A DNA stretch of 64,000 bases, taken from the NCBI GenBank assembly GCA_963776225.1, contig CAVZLL010000003.1, forward strand, positions 744,001 to 808,000. Direction: 5' to 3'. Numbering within the stretch: position 1 is the first letter of the stretch; each line of letters begins with the position of its first letter. Made by a program: the position numbers and the translations under genes. This document shows, in pieces, positions 16,807-25,199 of the stretch. The notes under the pieces are model-generated. The model worked only from the letters and a program-made list of their open reading frames with translations, did not search any database and was not told the DNA's origin. This DNA comes from Bog-756 sp963776225. GTDB taxonomy: Bacteria; Actinomycetota; Acidimicrobiia; Acidimicrobiales; RAAP-2.

Positions 16807-18147
16807 GTGCGACACCGAGATGGAGCGGTCCGTCCGAGGCGGTGGATCGTCGTCGGCGGCGCGGCGGTCCTGCTGGCCGGTGCGGGCGTGGGGACCTGGC
16901 TGGCCACCCGCAGCTCGGGTGCCGCGACGACGGGCATCACGACGAGCACGACGGTGCAGACGGTCACCACCGGGACCATCACCCAGACGGTGGCCGCGAC
17001 CGGGACCGTCGAACCCGCCAGCCAGGCCAACCTCGACTTCGCGGTGTCGGGCACGGTGACTGCGGTCGACGTGACCGCCGGGCAGGCCGTCACCGCCGGC
17101 CAGGCACTGGCGGCGGTGGACCCGACCGCGCTCGACGCGTCCCTTGCGCAGGCCCAGGCGACCCTCGCCAACGACCAGGCACAACTCTCCTCTGACCAGA
17201 CGGCGGGGGTCTCCGCCGCACAGATCACGCTGGACAACGCCAACATCGCGTCGGCACAGACCCAGGTGACCAGCGCCCAGGCCTCGGTCAACGACGCCAC
17301 CCTGGTGTCCACCAGCACCGGCACCGTGGCGTCGGTCGACCTGTCGGTCGGCCAGCAGGTGTCGGCCTCGGCGTCGTCTTCTTCCTCGACGGGATCGTCC
17401 GGATCTGGGTCTGCCGGTTCGGGCGGCTCCGGGTCCTCCGGCTCGGGCTCGGGTGGATCCGGGTCCTCCGGCTCGGGTTCTACGGGATCGTCCGGCTCGG
17501 GTTCCTCGGGGACCGGGTCGTCCGGATCGACCGCCCAGGTGGTCGTGGTCTCGACCGGCTCGTACGTCGTCGACGCGTCGGTCGCCAGCACCTCGGTCTC
17601 CCAGCTCCAGGTCGGGGATCAGGCAGTCGTCACCGTGTCCGGATCGACCGCGCCCGTCTACGGGACGGTCGGCTCCGTCGGCCTGCTGGCCACCACGACC
17701 TCGGGGGTCTCCTCCTTCCCGGTGGTGATCGACGTGACCGGGAGCCCGTCGGGTCTCTACGGGGGTTCGAGCGCGACGGTCTCCATCACCGTCAAGCAGC
17801 TCCAGGACGTGGTGGAGGTCCCGACCAGCGCGATCACCTACAGCGGAGGTGCCACCACGGTGACCCTCGACTCCGGCGGACAGAAGGTGCCCCAGCCGGT
17901 GACCATCGGGGCCGCCTCGGGCGGCGAGACCCAGATCGTGAGCGGGTTGAGCGTGGGCCAGAAGATCTACGTGACGTCGGTCTCCTTCCGCAGTCCGCTC
18001 GGGACCGGCCGGACAGGATCCGGCGGAGGAGGGTTCGGCGGCGGCTTCGGTGGCGGCGGCGGCTTCGGTGGCGGCGGCGGCGGTGGGTTCGGTGGCGGCG
18101 GGTTCACCCCGGGCGGCGGGGTCACCACGGGCGGAGCGGGCGGATGA
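16807..18147 (+). CDS. HlyD/MacA-type periplasmic adaptor (first of two)
   Basis: A 446-residue membrane-fusion protein of a MacB-type exporter. GTG at 16807 directly precedes the signal-anchor WIVVGGAAVLLAGAGVGTWLA. The biotinyl-lipoyl half-motifs are AVSGTVTAVDVTAGQAVTAGQALAAVD and the later STGTVASVDLSVGQQV, flanking a short helical region. A roughly 50-residue Ser/Gly linker (17375-17525) then precedes the beta-barrel, and the C-terminus is a Gly/Phe repeat tail (18018-18135). The low-complexity blocks are unusual for MacA and suggest adaptation to a single-membrane envelope. The stop overlaps the next gene (ATGA). Confidence 0.85.
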   Translation: MRHRDGAVRPRRWIVVGGAAVLLAGAGVGTWLATRSSGAATTGITTSTTVQTVTTGTITQTVAATGTVEPASQANLDFAVSGTVTAVDVTAGQAVTAGQALAAVDPTALDASLAQAQATLANDQAQLSSDQTAGVSAAQITLDNANIASAQTQVTSAQASVNDATLVSTSTGTVASVDLSVGQQVSASASSSSSTGSSGSGSAGSGGSGSSGSGSGGSGSSGSGSTGSSGSGSSGTGSSGSTAQVVVVSTGSYVVDASVASTSVSQLQVGDQAVVTVSGSTAPVYGTVGSVGLLATTTSGVSSFPVVIDVTGSPSGLYGGSSATVSITVKQLQDVVEVPTSAITYSGGATTVTLDSGGQKVPQPVTIGAASGGETQIVSGLSVGQKIYVTSVSFRSPLGTGRTGSGGGGFGGGFGGGGGFGGGGGGGFGGGGFTPGGGVTTGGAGG

Positions 18148-18959
18148 CCCGGTCCGGAGACGTCCCGTCCCGAGACGCCCGGTCCGCCGACCCGGGCTCA
18201 CCGGACGACACGGCGGAGATCCGCATGCACCACACCGACCAGCACCCGCGGCTCACGCTGCCGGTCATCGAGGTGACCGACGTGTGGAAGACCTACCGCA
18301 GCGGCACGCTCGAGGTCGACGCGCTGCGGGGCGTCTCCTTCGAGATCGAGACCGGCGAGTACGTCGCGGTGATGGGCCCCTCCGGGTCGGGCAAGTCGAC
18401 GCTCATGCACATCCTCGGCTGCCTCGACATCCCGACGTCCGGTACCTTCCGCCTGGCCGGTGACGACGTGAGCTCGATGTCCGAGGAGGACCTGGCCCAG
18501 GTCCGGAACCGCCGGATCGGGTTCGTCTTCCAACAGTTCAACCTGCTCTCCACGCTCTCGGCCCTGCGCAACGTCGAGCTGCCGCTCATCTACGCGGGCG
18601 TCGGGCGTCCCGAGCGACGGCGCCGTGCCGCAGAGGCGCTGGCGCGGGTCGGGTTGGCCGACCGGGTCGACCACCGACCCGGCGAGCTCTCCGGTGGACA
18701 GCAGCAGCGGGTGGCGATGGCCCGAGCTCTGGTCACCGACCCCGACCTCATCCTGGCCGACGAGCCGACCGGGAACCTCGACTCGGTCTCGGCCCGAGAG
18801 GTGCTCTCCCTCCTCACCGAGCTCAATCGGAGTGGGCGGACGATCGTGCTCATCACCCACGATGCCGAGGTGACCGAGACGGCGGGCCGCACCATCCGGA
18901 TCCGGGACGGCCAGATCCTCGACCGGACCCCCGCCGGAAGCGGGGTGGTGGGCGGATGA
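18144..18959 (+). CDS. ABC transporter ATPase, MacB/LolD type
   Basis: A 271-residue ATPase. ATG at 18144 overlaps the adaptor stop; an inner ATG at 18225 lies nearer the domain start. It has Walker A GPSGSGKST, a Q-loop FVFQQFNLL, signature LSGGQQQR, Walker B LILADEPTGNLD and an H-loop LITHDAEV. The FQQFNLLSTLSALRNVELPL region is the signature of the MacB/FtsE/LolD subfamily that powers mechanotransmission rather than classical substrate passage. It works with the permease that begins 4 bases before its end. Export of a drug, peptide or lipid is likely. Confidence 0.93.
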   Translation: MTRSGDVPSRDARSADPGSPDDTAEIRMHHTDQHPRLTLPVIEVTDVWKTYRSGTLEVDALRGVSFEIETGEYVAVMGPSGSGKSTLMHILGCLDIPTSGTFRLAGDDVSSMSEEDLAQVRNRRIGFVFQQFNLLSTLSALRNVELPLIYAGVGRPERRRRAAEALARVGLADRVDHRPGELSGGQQQRVAMARALVTDPDLILADEPTGNLDSVSAREVLSLLTELNRSGRTIVLITHDAEVTETAGRTIRIRDGQILDRTPAGSGVVGG

Positions 18960-20200
18960 ACGTCCTCGAGACCATCCGGACCGGGCTGGAGGCCATCGTC
19001 TCGCACCGCCTGCGTTCCACCCTGACCGTGCTCGGGATCATGATCGGCATCACCGCGGTGATCCTGACCGTGGGTCTCGGTGAGGGTGCCCAGCAACAGG
19101 TCGGGTCGGAGATCTCCGCACTGGGCTCGAACCTGCTCACTGTGACCCCGGGCAGCAGCACCTCGAGCTCGGGCATCCGGGGCGGCTTCGGTTCGGCGTC
19201 CACGCTCACCGTGGGTGACGCGGCCGCGCTCGACTCCAAGGTCGTCGCCCCGGACATCGAGGCGGTCGCCCCGGCAACCTCCTCGAACGAGACCTTGGTC
19301 GCCGGATCGAGCAACTGGACCACCACCGTCGTCGGCACCGACCCCGCATGGCTGACGGTCCGAGGGCGGACCCTCGCCGAGGGGCGGTTCGTCGCCGCCC
19401 GCGACCTGACCACCCGGGCGTCGGTGGTGGTACTCGGGGCCACCACCGCAGAGGAGCTGTTCGGTTTCCGCGACCCGGTCGGTCAGACCGTGAACATCGC
19501 CGGCCAGCCGATGTCGGTGATCGGTGTGCTCAACACGGTCGGTTCCTCGTCGAGCTCGTCGACGGCCGCCAATCCCGACGACCAGGCGATCCTCCCGCTC
19601 ACCACCGCCTCGGCTCTCCTGTTCGGTCCGGCCAGCCGGAACTCGGTGAGCCAGATCCTCATCGAGGCGACCTCGAGCAGCACCTTGTCGGCCGCCTATC
19701 AGGAGGCGAACGCCGAGCTGCTCAGCCTTCACCGGATCACCTCGCCCGCCAGCACCGACTTCACCATCACCAGCGAGCAGGAGGTCCTCTCGACCGCGAC
19801 CTCGGTGGACCGGACCCTCACCGTGCTGCTGGGGGGCGTCGCTGCGATCTCACTGCTGGTCGGCGGGATCGGTGTGATGAACATCATGCTGGTGTCGGTC
19901 ACCGAGCGCATCCGCGAGATCGGACTTCGGAAGGCGCTCGGTGCCGCTCCCCGCGTCATCCGCCGGCAGTTCCTGGTCGAGGCCTCGGTGCTCGGATCGG
20001 TGGGAGGCGTGCTCGGCGCGGTGCTCGGTCTCATCGGGGCCGAGGTGCTGCCGCACTTCATCTCCGATCCGATCGCCATCTCCCCGGCGGCCGCGGTCGG
20101 AGCCATCGCGGTGGCCATCGCCATCGGGATCGCGTTCGGGGTCTACCCGGCCGGCCGCGCCGCCCGTCTCGCCCCGATCGACGCTCTTCGCAGCGAGTGA
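18956..20200 (+). CDS. MacB-type ABC transporter permease (FtsX-like)
   Basis: A 414-residue membrane protein with the MacB layout. TM1 is at about residues 17-40 (STLTVLGIMIGITAVILTVG). A large extracellular domain (residues about 45-275) follows, then three C-terminal TM segments with the FtsX motif GGIGVMNIMLVSVTERIREIGLRKALGA. The extracellular domain is Ser/Thr-rich, and ALGSNLLTVTPG is the family MacB_PCD signature. It forms the exporter core with the ATPase and the HlyD-type adaptors on either side. The ATG overlaps the ATPase stop, so all three genes are translationally coupled. Confidence 0.93.
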   Translation: MNVLETIRTGLEAIVSHRLRSTLTVLGIMIGITAVILTVGLGEGAQQQVGSEISALGSNLLTVTPGSSTSSSGIRGGFGSASTLTVGDAAALDSKVVAPDIEAVAPATSSNETLVAGSSNWTTTVVGTDPAWLTVRGRTLAEGRFVAARDLTTRASVVVLGATTAEELFGFRDPVGQTVNIAGQPMSVIGVLNTVGSSSSSSTAANPDDQAILPLTTASALLFGPASRNSVSQILIEATSSSTLSAAYQEANAELLSLHRITSPASTDFTITSEQEVLSTATSVDRTLTVLLGGVAAISLLVGGIGVMNIMLVSVTERIREIGLRKALGAAPRVIRRQFLVEASVLGSVGGVLGAVLGLIGAEVLPHFISDPIAISPAAAVGAIAVAIAIGIAFGVYPAGRAARLAPIDALRSE

Positions 20201-20221
20201 ACGATCTGTTCTCCTCCATTC

Positions 20222-20270
20222 CCACAGACATCCACGAAGCCCACAGACATCCACGAAACCCTCAGACACA
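20222..20270 (+). repeat. 19-bp direct repeats in the leader of the lipoprotein gene
   Basis: CCACAGACATCCACGAA occurs at 20222-20238 and again at 20241-20257, with a decayed third copy at about 20261-20274. The unit period is 19 bases. It fills most of the 83-base gap between the permease stop and the lipoprotein start, just before a GAAGGAAG ribosome site. Confidence 0.85.
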
Positions 20271-20283
20271 CGAAGGAAGCAAG

Positions 20284-21210
20284 ATGACCAACCTGACCCC
20301 CACGATCGGCCATCGAGGCCCCACCGACCCGAGCCGTTCCGGCCGAGCCGGCCGTCACCACCGCACCGCGGCCCTCGCCGCACTCGGGATGGCCGCCCTC
20401 GCCCTCGCGGCCTGTGGCGGAGCGTCGTCGGCGTCCACCACCACGGCTCCCAAGTCCGTCCCGTCGACCGGAGGCACGACACCGCCGCGTGCCTTCCCCG
20501 GGGCATCGGGCACCATCGCCGCGATCAACGGCTCCTCGCTCGAGGTGCAGGACCCGGCCACCGGCCAGACCACGGTCACCTACACGGCGAGCACGACCTT
20601 CCGCCAGACCACGACGACCTCGTCGTCCGCGGTGACCGTCGGTTCGTGCGTTTCCGCCTTCGGTAAGCCCACCAGGGCATCCTCGTCCTCCACGCCGTTC
20701 GGGGAGCCGATCACGGCCACGACCGTCTCGGTCAGCCAGCCCGTCTCGGGTGCCTGCACCGGCGGTTTCGCGGGACGGACCGGTGGGGGGACCGCCGGTG
20801 GCGGCGGGTTCGCCACCGGTCGTACCGGCTCCGGCACGAACGGCACCCCGGGAGGTCCGAACGTCCGGCCACCGTCCGGTGGCCGTCGGTTCGGCAACGG
20901 CCAGTTCGGTGCCGCGTCGGGCATGGTGACCGCGGTCAACGGCACCGCGGTCAGCGTCGACGAGGTCAACCCCCGGACCAAGCAGTCCTCGTCGGTGGTG
21001 GTGACGCTCACCGCGACCACGACCTTCACCACGACCGGGGCGGCCTCCCCGGCCGACCTCGCGGTCGGCAAATGCGCCCGGGCGGCCGGCACCGCAGACA
21101 CGACCGGGGCGATCACCGCACAGAACATCACCCTCTCGACCCCCACCAACGGCAGCTGCACCACGGCAGGGTTCGGCTTCCGCAGCGCCGGCGCGACCAC
21201 CGGTGCGTGA
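20284..21210 (+). CDS. Lipoprotein with two DUF5666-like domains
   Basis: A 308-residue exported lipoprotein. After a basic N-terminus the lipobox LALAACGG (Cys about residue 41) marks membrane attachment. Two similar beta-domains follow: one begins GTIAAINGSSLEVQD, the other GMVTAVNGTAVSVDE. Each continues with a TTF strand and a (T)VGSC or VGKC turn, the DUF5666 (OB-like) pattern. A Gly/Arg-rich linker joins them. Its place inside the exporter operon suggests an extracytoplasmic accessory of the transport system. Its function is otherwise unknown. Confidence 0.75.
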   Translation: MTNLTPTIGHRGPTDPSRSGRAGRHHRTAALAALGMAALALAACGGASSASTTTAPKSVPSTGGTTPPRAFPGASGTIAAINGSSLEVQDPATGQTTVTYTASTTFRQTTTTSSSAVTVGSCVSAFGKPTRASSSSTPFGEPITATTVSVSQPVSGACTGGFAGRTGGGTAGGGGFATGRTGSGTNGTPGGPNVRPPSGGRRFGNGQFGAASGMVTAVNGTAVSVDEVNPRTKQSSSVVVTLTATTTFTTTGAASPADLAVGKCARAAGTADTTGAITAQNITLSTPTNGSCTTAGFGFRSAGATTGA

Positions 21211-23155
21211 GCAGCAACAGCCGCTCACCGGCTCTCCGGCCGAGCCCGCCGCCGGGGATCCCGTGCCGGCCGCGGGGTCCGTCGTCGCGGCGGACCAGGC
21301 TGCGCCGAGGGTCCAGCGGCCGCCGCGCCTCTCGCCGTTCCGGCTGGTCGTCGCCGCCGTCCTGGTCGCAGCTGCGATCTCCGCATGGGCGCTCACCCGC
21401 CCGTCCACGCCCGCCTACCGGACCGCGCCGGTCGGGAGGGGCACGGCTGTTGCGACCTTGACGTCGGTCGGCACGGTCACGCCTGTCAACCAGTCGGGCC
21501 TCTCCTTTCCGGTCGCCGGAACGGTGGGGGACGTCAACGTGACCGTCGGGCAACAGGTGACGCCGGGTGAAGTCGTGGCGTCGCTCGAGACCACGCCACT
21601 CGAGAACGCCGTGGTGACCGCAGACGCGACGCTCGCCGCGGACCAGGCCACGCTGTCGAGCGACGAGGCCAGCCAGGCTGCAGCATCTGCAGCATCTGCA
21701 GCGCCGGCGGGCAGCTCCCCGTCCACGGGGACGACCTCCTCTGCGGCACCGTCGACCGGACCCGGGACGTCGACCCCGACCACCGCACCGCCCACGTCCG
21801 GATCGTCCACCGCGTCGAGCCAGCAGATCGCCCGGCTGCAGGCCACCCTGCTGGCAGACCAGAAGCGGTTGGACGCCGACTCCGCAACAGCCGGTTCGAC
21901 ACTTGCCCAGGCGACCGCCGCCTGTTCGACGCCGCCTTCGCCAGCTGCACCGACGACGTCCGGCGGACCGGGATCGTCGGGGTCATCGGGTGCCCCGACC
22001 GGGACCGGCTCCGGGCATCCGGCCCCTTCCTGCTCGACCGCCCTCGCCCAGGCGTCCGCGGCCCAGTCCGCCGTCGCCACCGACATCACCACCGTCCAGA
22101 AGGACGAGGCGGCGCTCAACACCGCGCTCGGAGGCACGGAATCGGGGAGCGGGAGCCCGACGACCGGATCGCCCGGCCGCGGATCCGGGGCCACCGGCAC
22201 CGGACAGTCGAGCACCACGACGACCACCCACCCGGACGCCACGACCACGACGACCACCCACCCGGCCACCACGACCACTCCGCCCGGCGGCGGGACTTCC
22301 ATCAGTTCCAAGAGCGGAACCTCCAACGGTGACGGGTCGAGCGGGGGCTCGAGTGGCGGGAGCTCGCCGTCCGCAGGGTCCGGAACGTCGGGCCGGCCGG
22401 TGACCCCAGAGAAGCTGGCGCTGGACCAGGCGGACATCGACGTGGCACAGGTCGGACTCGCCGACGCCCAGCGCGCGCTCGCCGACGCCAACCTGGTCAG
22501 CACCATCGCCGGGACGGTCGCTTCGGTCACCGTGACCGGTGGGGAGTCGGTCCTGGCAGGCTCGTCCTCGGGGACGCCACAGATCGTGGTCATCGGTGCC
22601 GGAGCCTCGTACCAGGTGTCGACCACGGTCCCGGTCACCTCGATCAGCCGGGTCGTCGTCGGGCAGAGCGCACAAGTGACCCCCGACTCGGGTGGCGCGG
22701 TCCTCGACGGGAAGGTGACCGCCGTCGGCGTGCTCGGTACCTCCACCTCGACATCGACCACCTATCCGGTGACCGTCTCGCTCGAGTCCTCCGATCTCGG
22801 CCCCTTCTCGGGAGCCGAGGCGACGGTCTCGATCGTCACCCAACGGGCCGTCGACGTGACCACCGTGCCGACGTCGGCGGTGCGCACGGTCGGGAGCACC
22901 CACCTGGTCAGCGTCGTCGACGGCTCGAAGGTCACCCAGGTCCCGGTCAAGGTCGGCACCGTCGGGGCGCAACTCACCCAGATCCTGTCCGGGGTCACCG
23001 TCGGCCAGCGGGTCTCGCTGGCTGCGATGGACCAGCCGGTGCCGACGTCGTCGACCACCAGCCGTGGCGGACCGGCCGGGTTCGGAGGTGCGGTCAGCTT
23101 CGGGGGCGGGGGCTCCCTCAACGGCGCATCGTTCAAGCAGGGCGCGGGCGGCTGA
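21203..23155 (+). CDS. HlyD-type adaptor with long disordered insertions (second of two)
   Basis: A 650-residue membrane-fusion protein. GTG at 21203 overlaps the lipoprotein stop. A single TM anchor (FRLVVAAVLVAAAISAWAL) lies near residues 46-64. Lipoyl halves are FPVAGTVGDVNVTVGQQVTPGEVVASLE and, some 300 residues later, ISTIAGTVASVTVTGGESV-like sequence. Between them, helical segments rich in Ala and Gln (QIARLQATLLADQKRLDAD) alternate with Ser/Thr/Pro/Gly-rich disordered blocks, including a 30-base tandem repeat (22218-22266) encoding TTTTHP units. A beta-barrel and a Gly-rich tail close the protein. It is much longer than the first adaptor and may reach across a thick wall. Confidence 0.8.
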   Translation: MREQQQPLTGSPAEPAAGDPVPAAGSVVAADQAAPRVQRPPRLSPFRLVVAAVLVAAAISAWALTRPSTPAYRTAPVGRGTAVATLTSVGTVTPVNQSGLSFPVAGTVGDVNVTVGQQVTPGEVVASLETTPLENAVVTADATLAADQATLSSDEASQAAASAASAAPAGSSPSTGTTSSAAPSTGPGTSTPTTAPPTSGSSTASSQQIARLQATLLADQKRLDADSATAGSTLAQATAACSTPPSPAAPTTSGGPGSSGSSGAPTGTGSGHPAPSCSTALAQASAAQSAVATDITTVQKDEAALNTALGGTESGSGSPTTGSPGRGSGATGTGQSSTTTTTHPDATTTTTTHPATTTTPPGGGTSISSKSGTSNGDGSSGGSSGGSSPSAGSGTSGRPVTPEKLALDQADIDVAQVGLADAQRALADANLVSTIAGTVASVTVTGGESVLAGSSSGTPQIVVIGAGASYQVSTTVPVTSISRVVVGQSAQVTPDSGGAVLDGKVTAVGVLGTSTSTSTTYPVTVSLESSDLGPFSGAEATVSIVTQRAVDVTTVPTSAVRTVGSTHLVSVVDGSKVTQVPVKVGTVGAQLTQILSGVTVGQRVSLAAMDQPVPTSSTTSRGGPAGFGGAVSFGGGGSLNGASFKQGAGG

Positions 23156-23271
23156 CCACCGGCAGCAGGAGCGACGGCGGGACATTCCGGGTTGGCCGTT
23201 CCCCGTGTCGTCGCGGCCCGGAACCGCCCCGGATCAACCACGGAGCCCGGTGGCGTGGGAGCATCCATGCC

Positions 23272-23739
23272 ATGCCGATCCTCGTCGTCCGCCATGCCCG
23301 GGCCGGGCGCCGGAGCGCCTACCGGGGCGAGGACCGGGACCGACCGCTCACGCCGCGGGGGCGGGTCCAGGCCGAGGCGCTGGTCGGACTGCTCGGGGGG
23401 TACCGGCCGCGTCGCATCCTCTCGAGCCCGTACGTGCGATGCTACGAGACCGTCCGACCCCTGTCGGAGGCGCTCGGACTGCCGGTCGAGTCGGTCGACG
23501 AGCTCGGGGAAGGTCACGGCCCCGCCGCGTCGGCCCTCCTCGAGCGCATGGCCGGCGAGTCTGCCGTGTTGTGCACCCATCGGGACATCGCCACCGCCCT
23601 GCTCGACGTGCTCGCCGACGGCATGACGGCCAAGCAACGCCATGCTCTGCGTCTCCAGAAGGGCGAGGTGTGGGTGATCCAGTCGACCGGCGCCCGCCTG
23701 ACCATCGTCGACCACCTCCGGCCGGCGCTCCCCTCGTGA
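23272..23739 (+). CDS. SixA-like histidine phosphatase
   Basis: A 155-residue protein of the histidine phosphatase superfamily. The phospho-acceptor motif is VVRHARAG, so an Ala replaces the Gly of RHG, as is normal in SixA-type enzymes. The second Arg is in ILSSPYVRCYETV, and the second catalytic His is in VLCTHRDIA. Its length equals SixA, which dephosphorylates phosphohistidine on signalling proteins. It is 99 bases upstream of murL on the same strand; a functional link is not evident. Confidence 0.85.
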   Translation: MPILVVRHARAGRRSAYRGEDRDRPLTPRGRVQAEALVGLLGGYRPRRILSSPYVRCYETVRPLSEALGLPVESVDELGEGHGPAASALLERMAGESAVLCTHRDIATALLDVLADGMTAKQRHALRLQKGEVWVIQSTGARLTIVDHLRPALPS

Positions 23740-23838
23740 TCCTGCTCGACCACCGGCGCCCGACCGCCCGCCGGTTCCCGCCGTTGGCCGGCACGGTCCG
23801 CCGGGATCCGGCCACCCGGCCACTACGCTGAACGTCCC

Positions 23839-25199
23839 ATGTCCGCCCGTCGCCGGTTCGATCCGGGCTCCTTCGGTGCCTTCCGGGTCGTCGGGCGGTC
23901 GTTCGATCCCGGTTCGCGGACCGTCAGCCTGCGGTACGCGCTTGACGACTCCCACCACTTCGTCGAGACCGTCACCTTCGAGACCCCGACCACCGGGCGC
24001 GCGCCGGAGGGTCCGGGTTTCGAACGCGCACTGCTCCACCTCCACGTCGCCGCCGGTACCAGCTACTACAAGACCGCCGCCCCGCCCGATGTCGTCGTGG
24101 AGGAAGAGGTTCTCTCCCCCGCGGCGCTGACCGTCCACCACCACCTCTACGACGACGGCCTGCGCGAGTTCGCGGTGACCAACGGGTTGCCGGTTCCCCG
24201 CCCGGTGACGATCCACCCGGGATCCTCCCCGAGGGAAGGCACGCGACTCCGGTCCGACCCTCCCGGGCAGGGTCTGCTGGTCCCGATCGGAGGCGGCAAG
24301 GACTCGATGGTCCTCATCGAGGCCGTGCGCCATCTCCGACCCCGGCTCTTCGCGGTCAATCCGCACCCGATCGTGGTGGAGCTCGCCGACCGGTCAGGAC
24401 TGGAGCTGTTGGTGGTGCGCCGGCGGCTCGATCCCGGTCTCGACGCGCTCAACGGATCGGGGGCGCTCAACGGGCACGTGCCGATCACCGCCATCATCTC
24501 GCTCATCGCGGTGGTGGGCAGCTTCCTCTACGGGTACGACACGATCGCCATGGCGGTCGAGCGGTCCGCCAGCGAACCGACTGCGTCCGTCCGAGGTGTG
24601 CCGGTCAACCACCAGTACTCGAAGAGCCTCGGGTTCGAGCAGCTCCTGTCCGACCTGGTGACCGCGGACGTCTCGGCGGCCCTGATCTACGGCTCCGCCC
24701 TCCGGCCCTATTCGGAGCTCGCCATCGCCCGCACCTTTGCCGGCCTCACCGGCTACCACGACGTGTTCTGCAGCTGCAACACGGTCTTCCGGCAGGCCGC
24801 TCCCGGCGGCGCGACGATGGTGCGGGAACTGTCCGAAGTGCCGGTTTGTCGGCCTCGTGCTGGCGCCGTTCCTCGGACGAGCACGGCTCACCGCGATCAT
24901 CGGCACCGACATGTTCGCCGATCCCGCCCAGGTGCCCGGCTTCGCCGCGCTCCTGAGCGACGAGGACAAGCCGTTCGAGTGCGTGGGGGAGCGCCGTGAA
25001 TCCGCCGCGGCCCTCCGCATCCTGGCCCGCCTCCCCGAGTGGCGCGGCTCGCCGGTGATCGACGCGCTCGGGTCGGCGCGCCGAGGGAATGGTCACCGAC
25101 CGAGAGGTCACAGATCTGCTCACCGCGCAACGGGAGCTGGACTTCCCCGACCCGGTGGTGGCCGCAGCCGTCGACGCGCTGCTTTCGGGGGCCGGGTGA
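23839..25199 (+). pseudogene. murL: UDP-MurNAc-L-Ala-L-Glu epimerase MurL, two frameshifts
   Basis: MurL inverts the terminal L-Glu of UDP-MurNAc-L-Ala-L-Glu to D-Glu in an ATP-dependent reaction, replacing glutamate racemase for peptidoglycan synthesis. The N-terminal 320 residues are in one frame and include the nucleotide motif PIGGGKDSM and FCSCNTVFRQ. The conserved cysteine segment RWCGNCPKCRFVGLVLAPF continues in the next frame from about 24805-24822. The last 37 residues (EGMVTDREVTDLL) use the third frame from about 25065-25088. Removing one base at each site gives exactly 453 codons, the family's usual size. The stop overlaps murD2 (GTGA). Two sequencing insertions are the simplest explanation; genuine decay cannot be excluded. 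Confidence 0.85.

Noticed and set aside
16612..18201. A 529-codon minus-strand frame over the first adaptor
   Set aside because: It is the mirror of the Ser/Gly repeat region and has no motif.
20222..20270. Possible CRISPR-like array
   Set aside because: Only two full units of 17 bases with 2-base spacers; no cas genes in the window.
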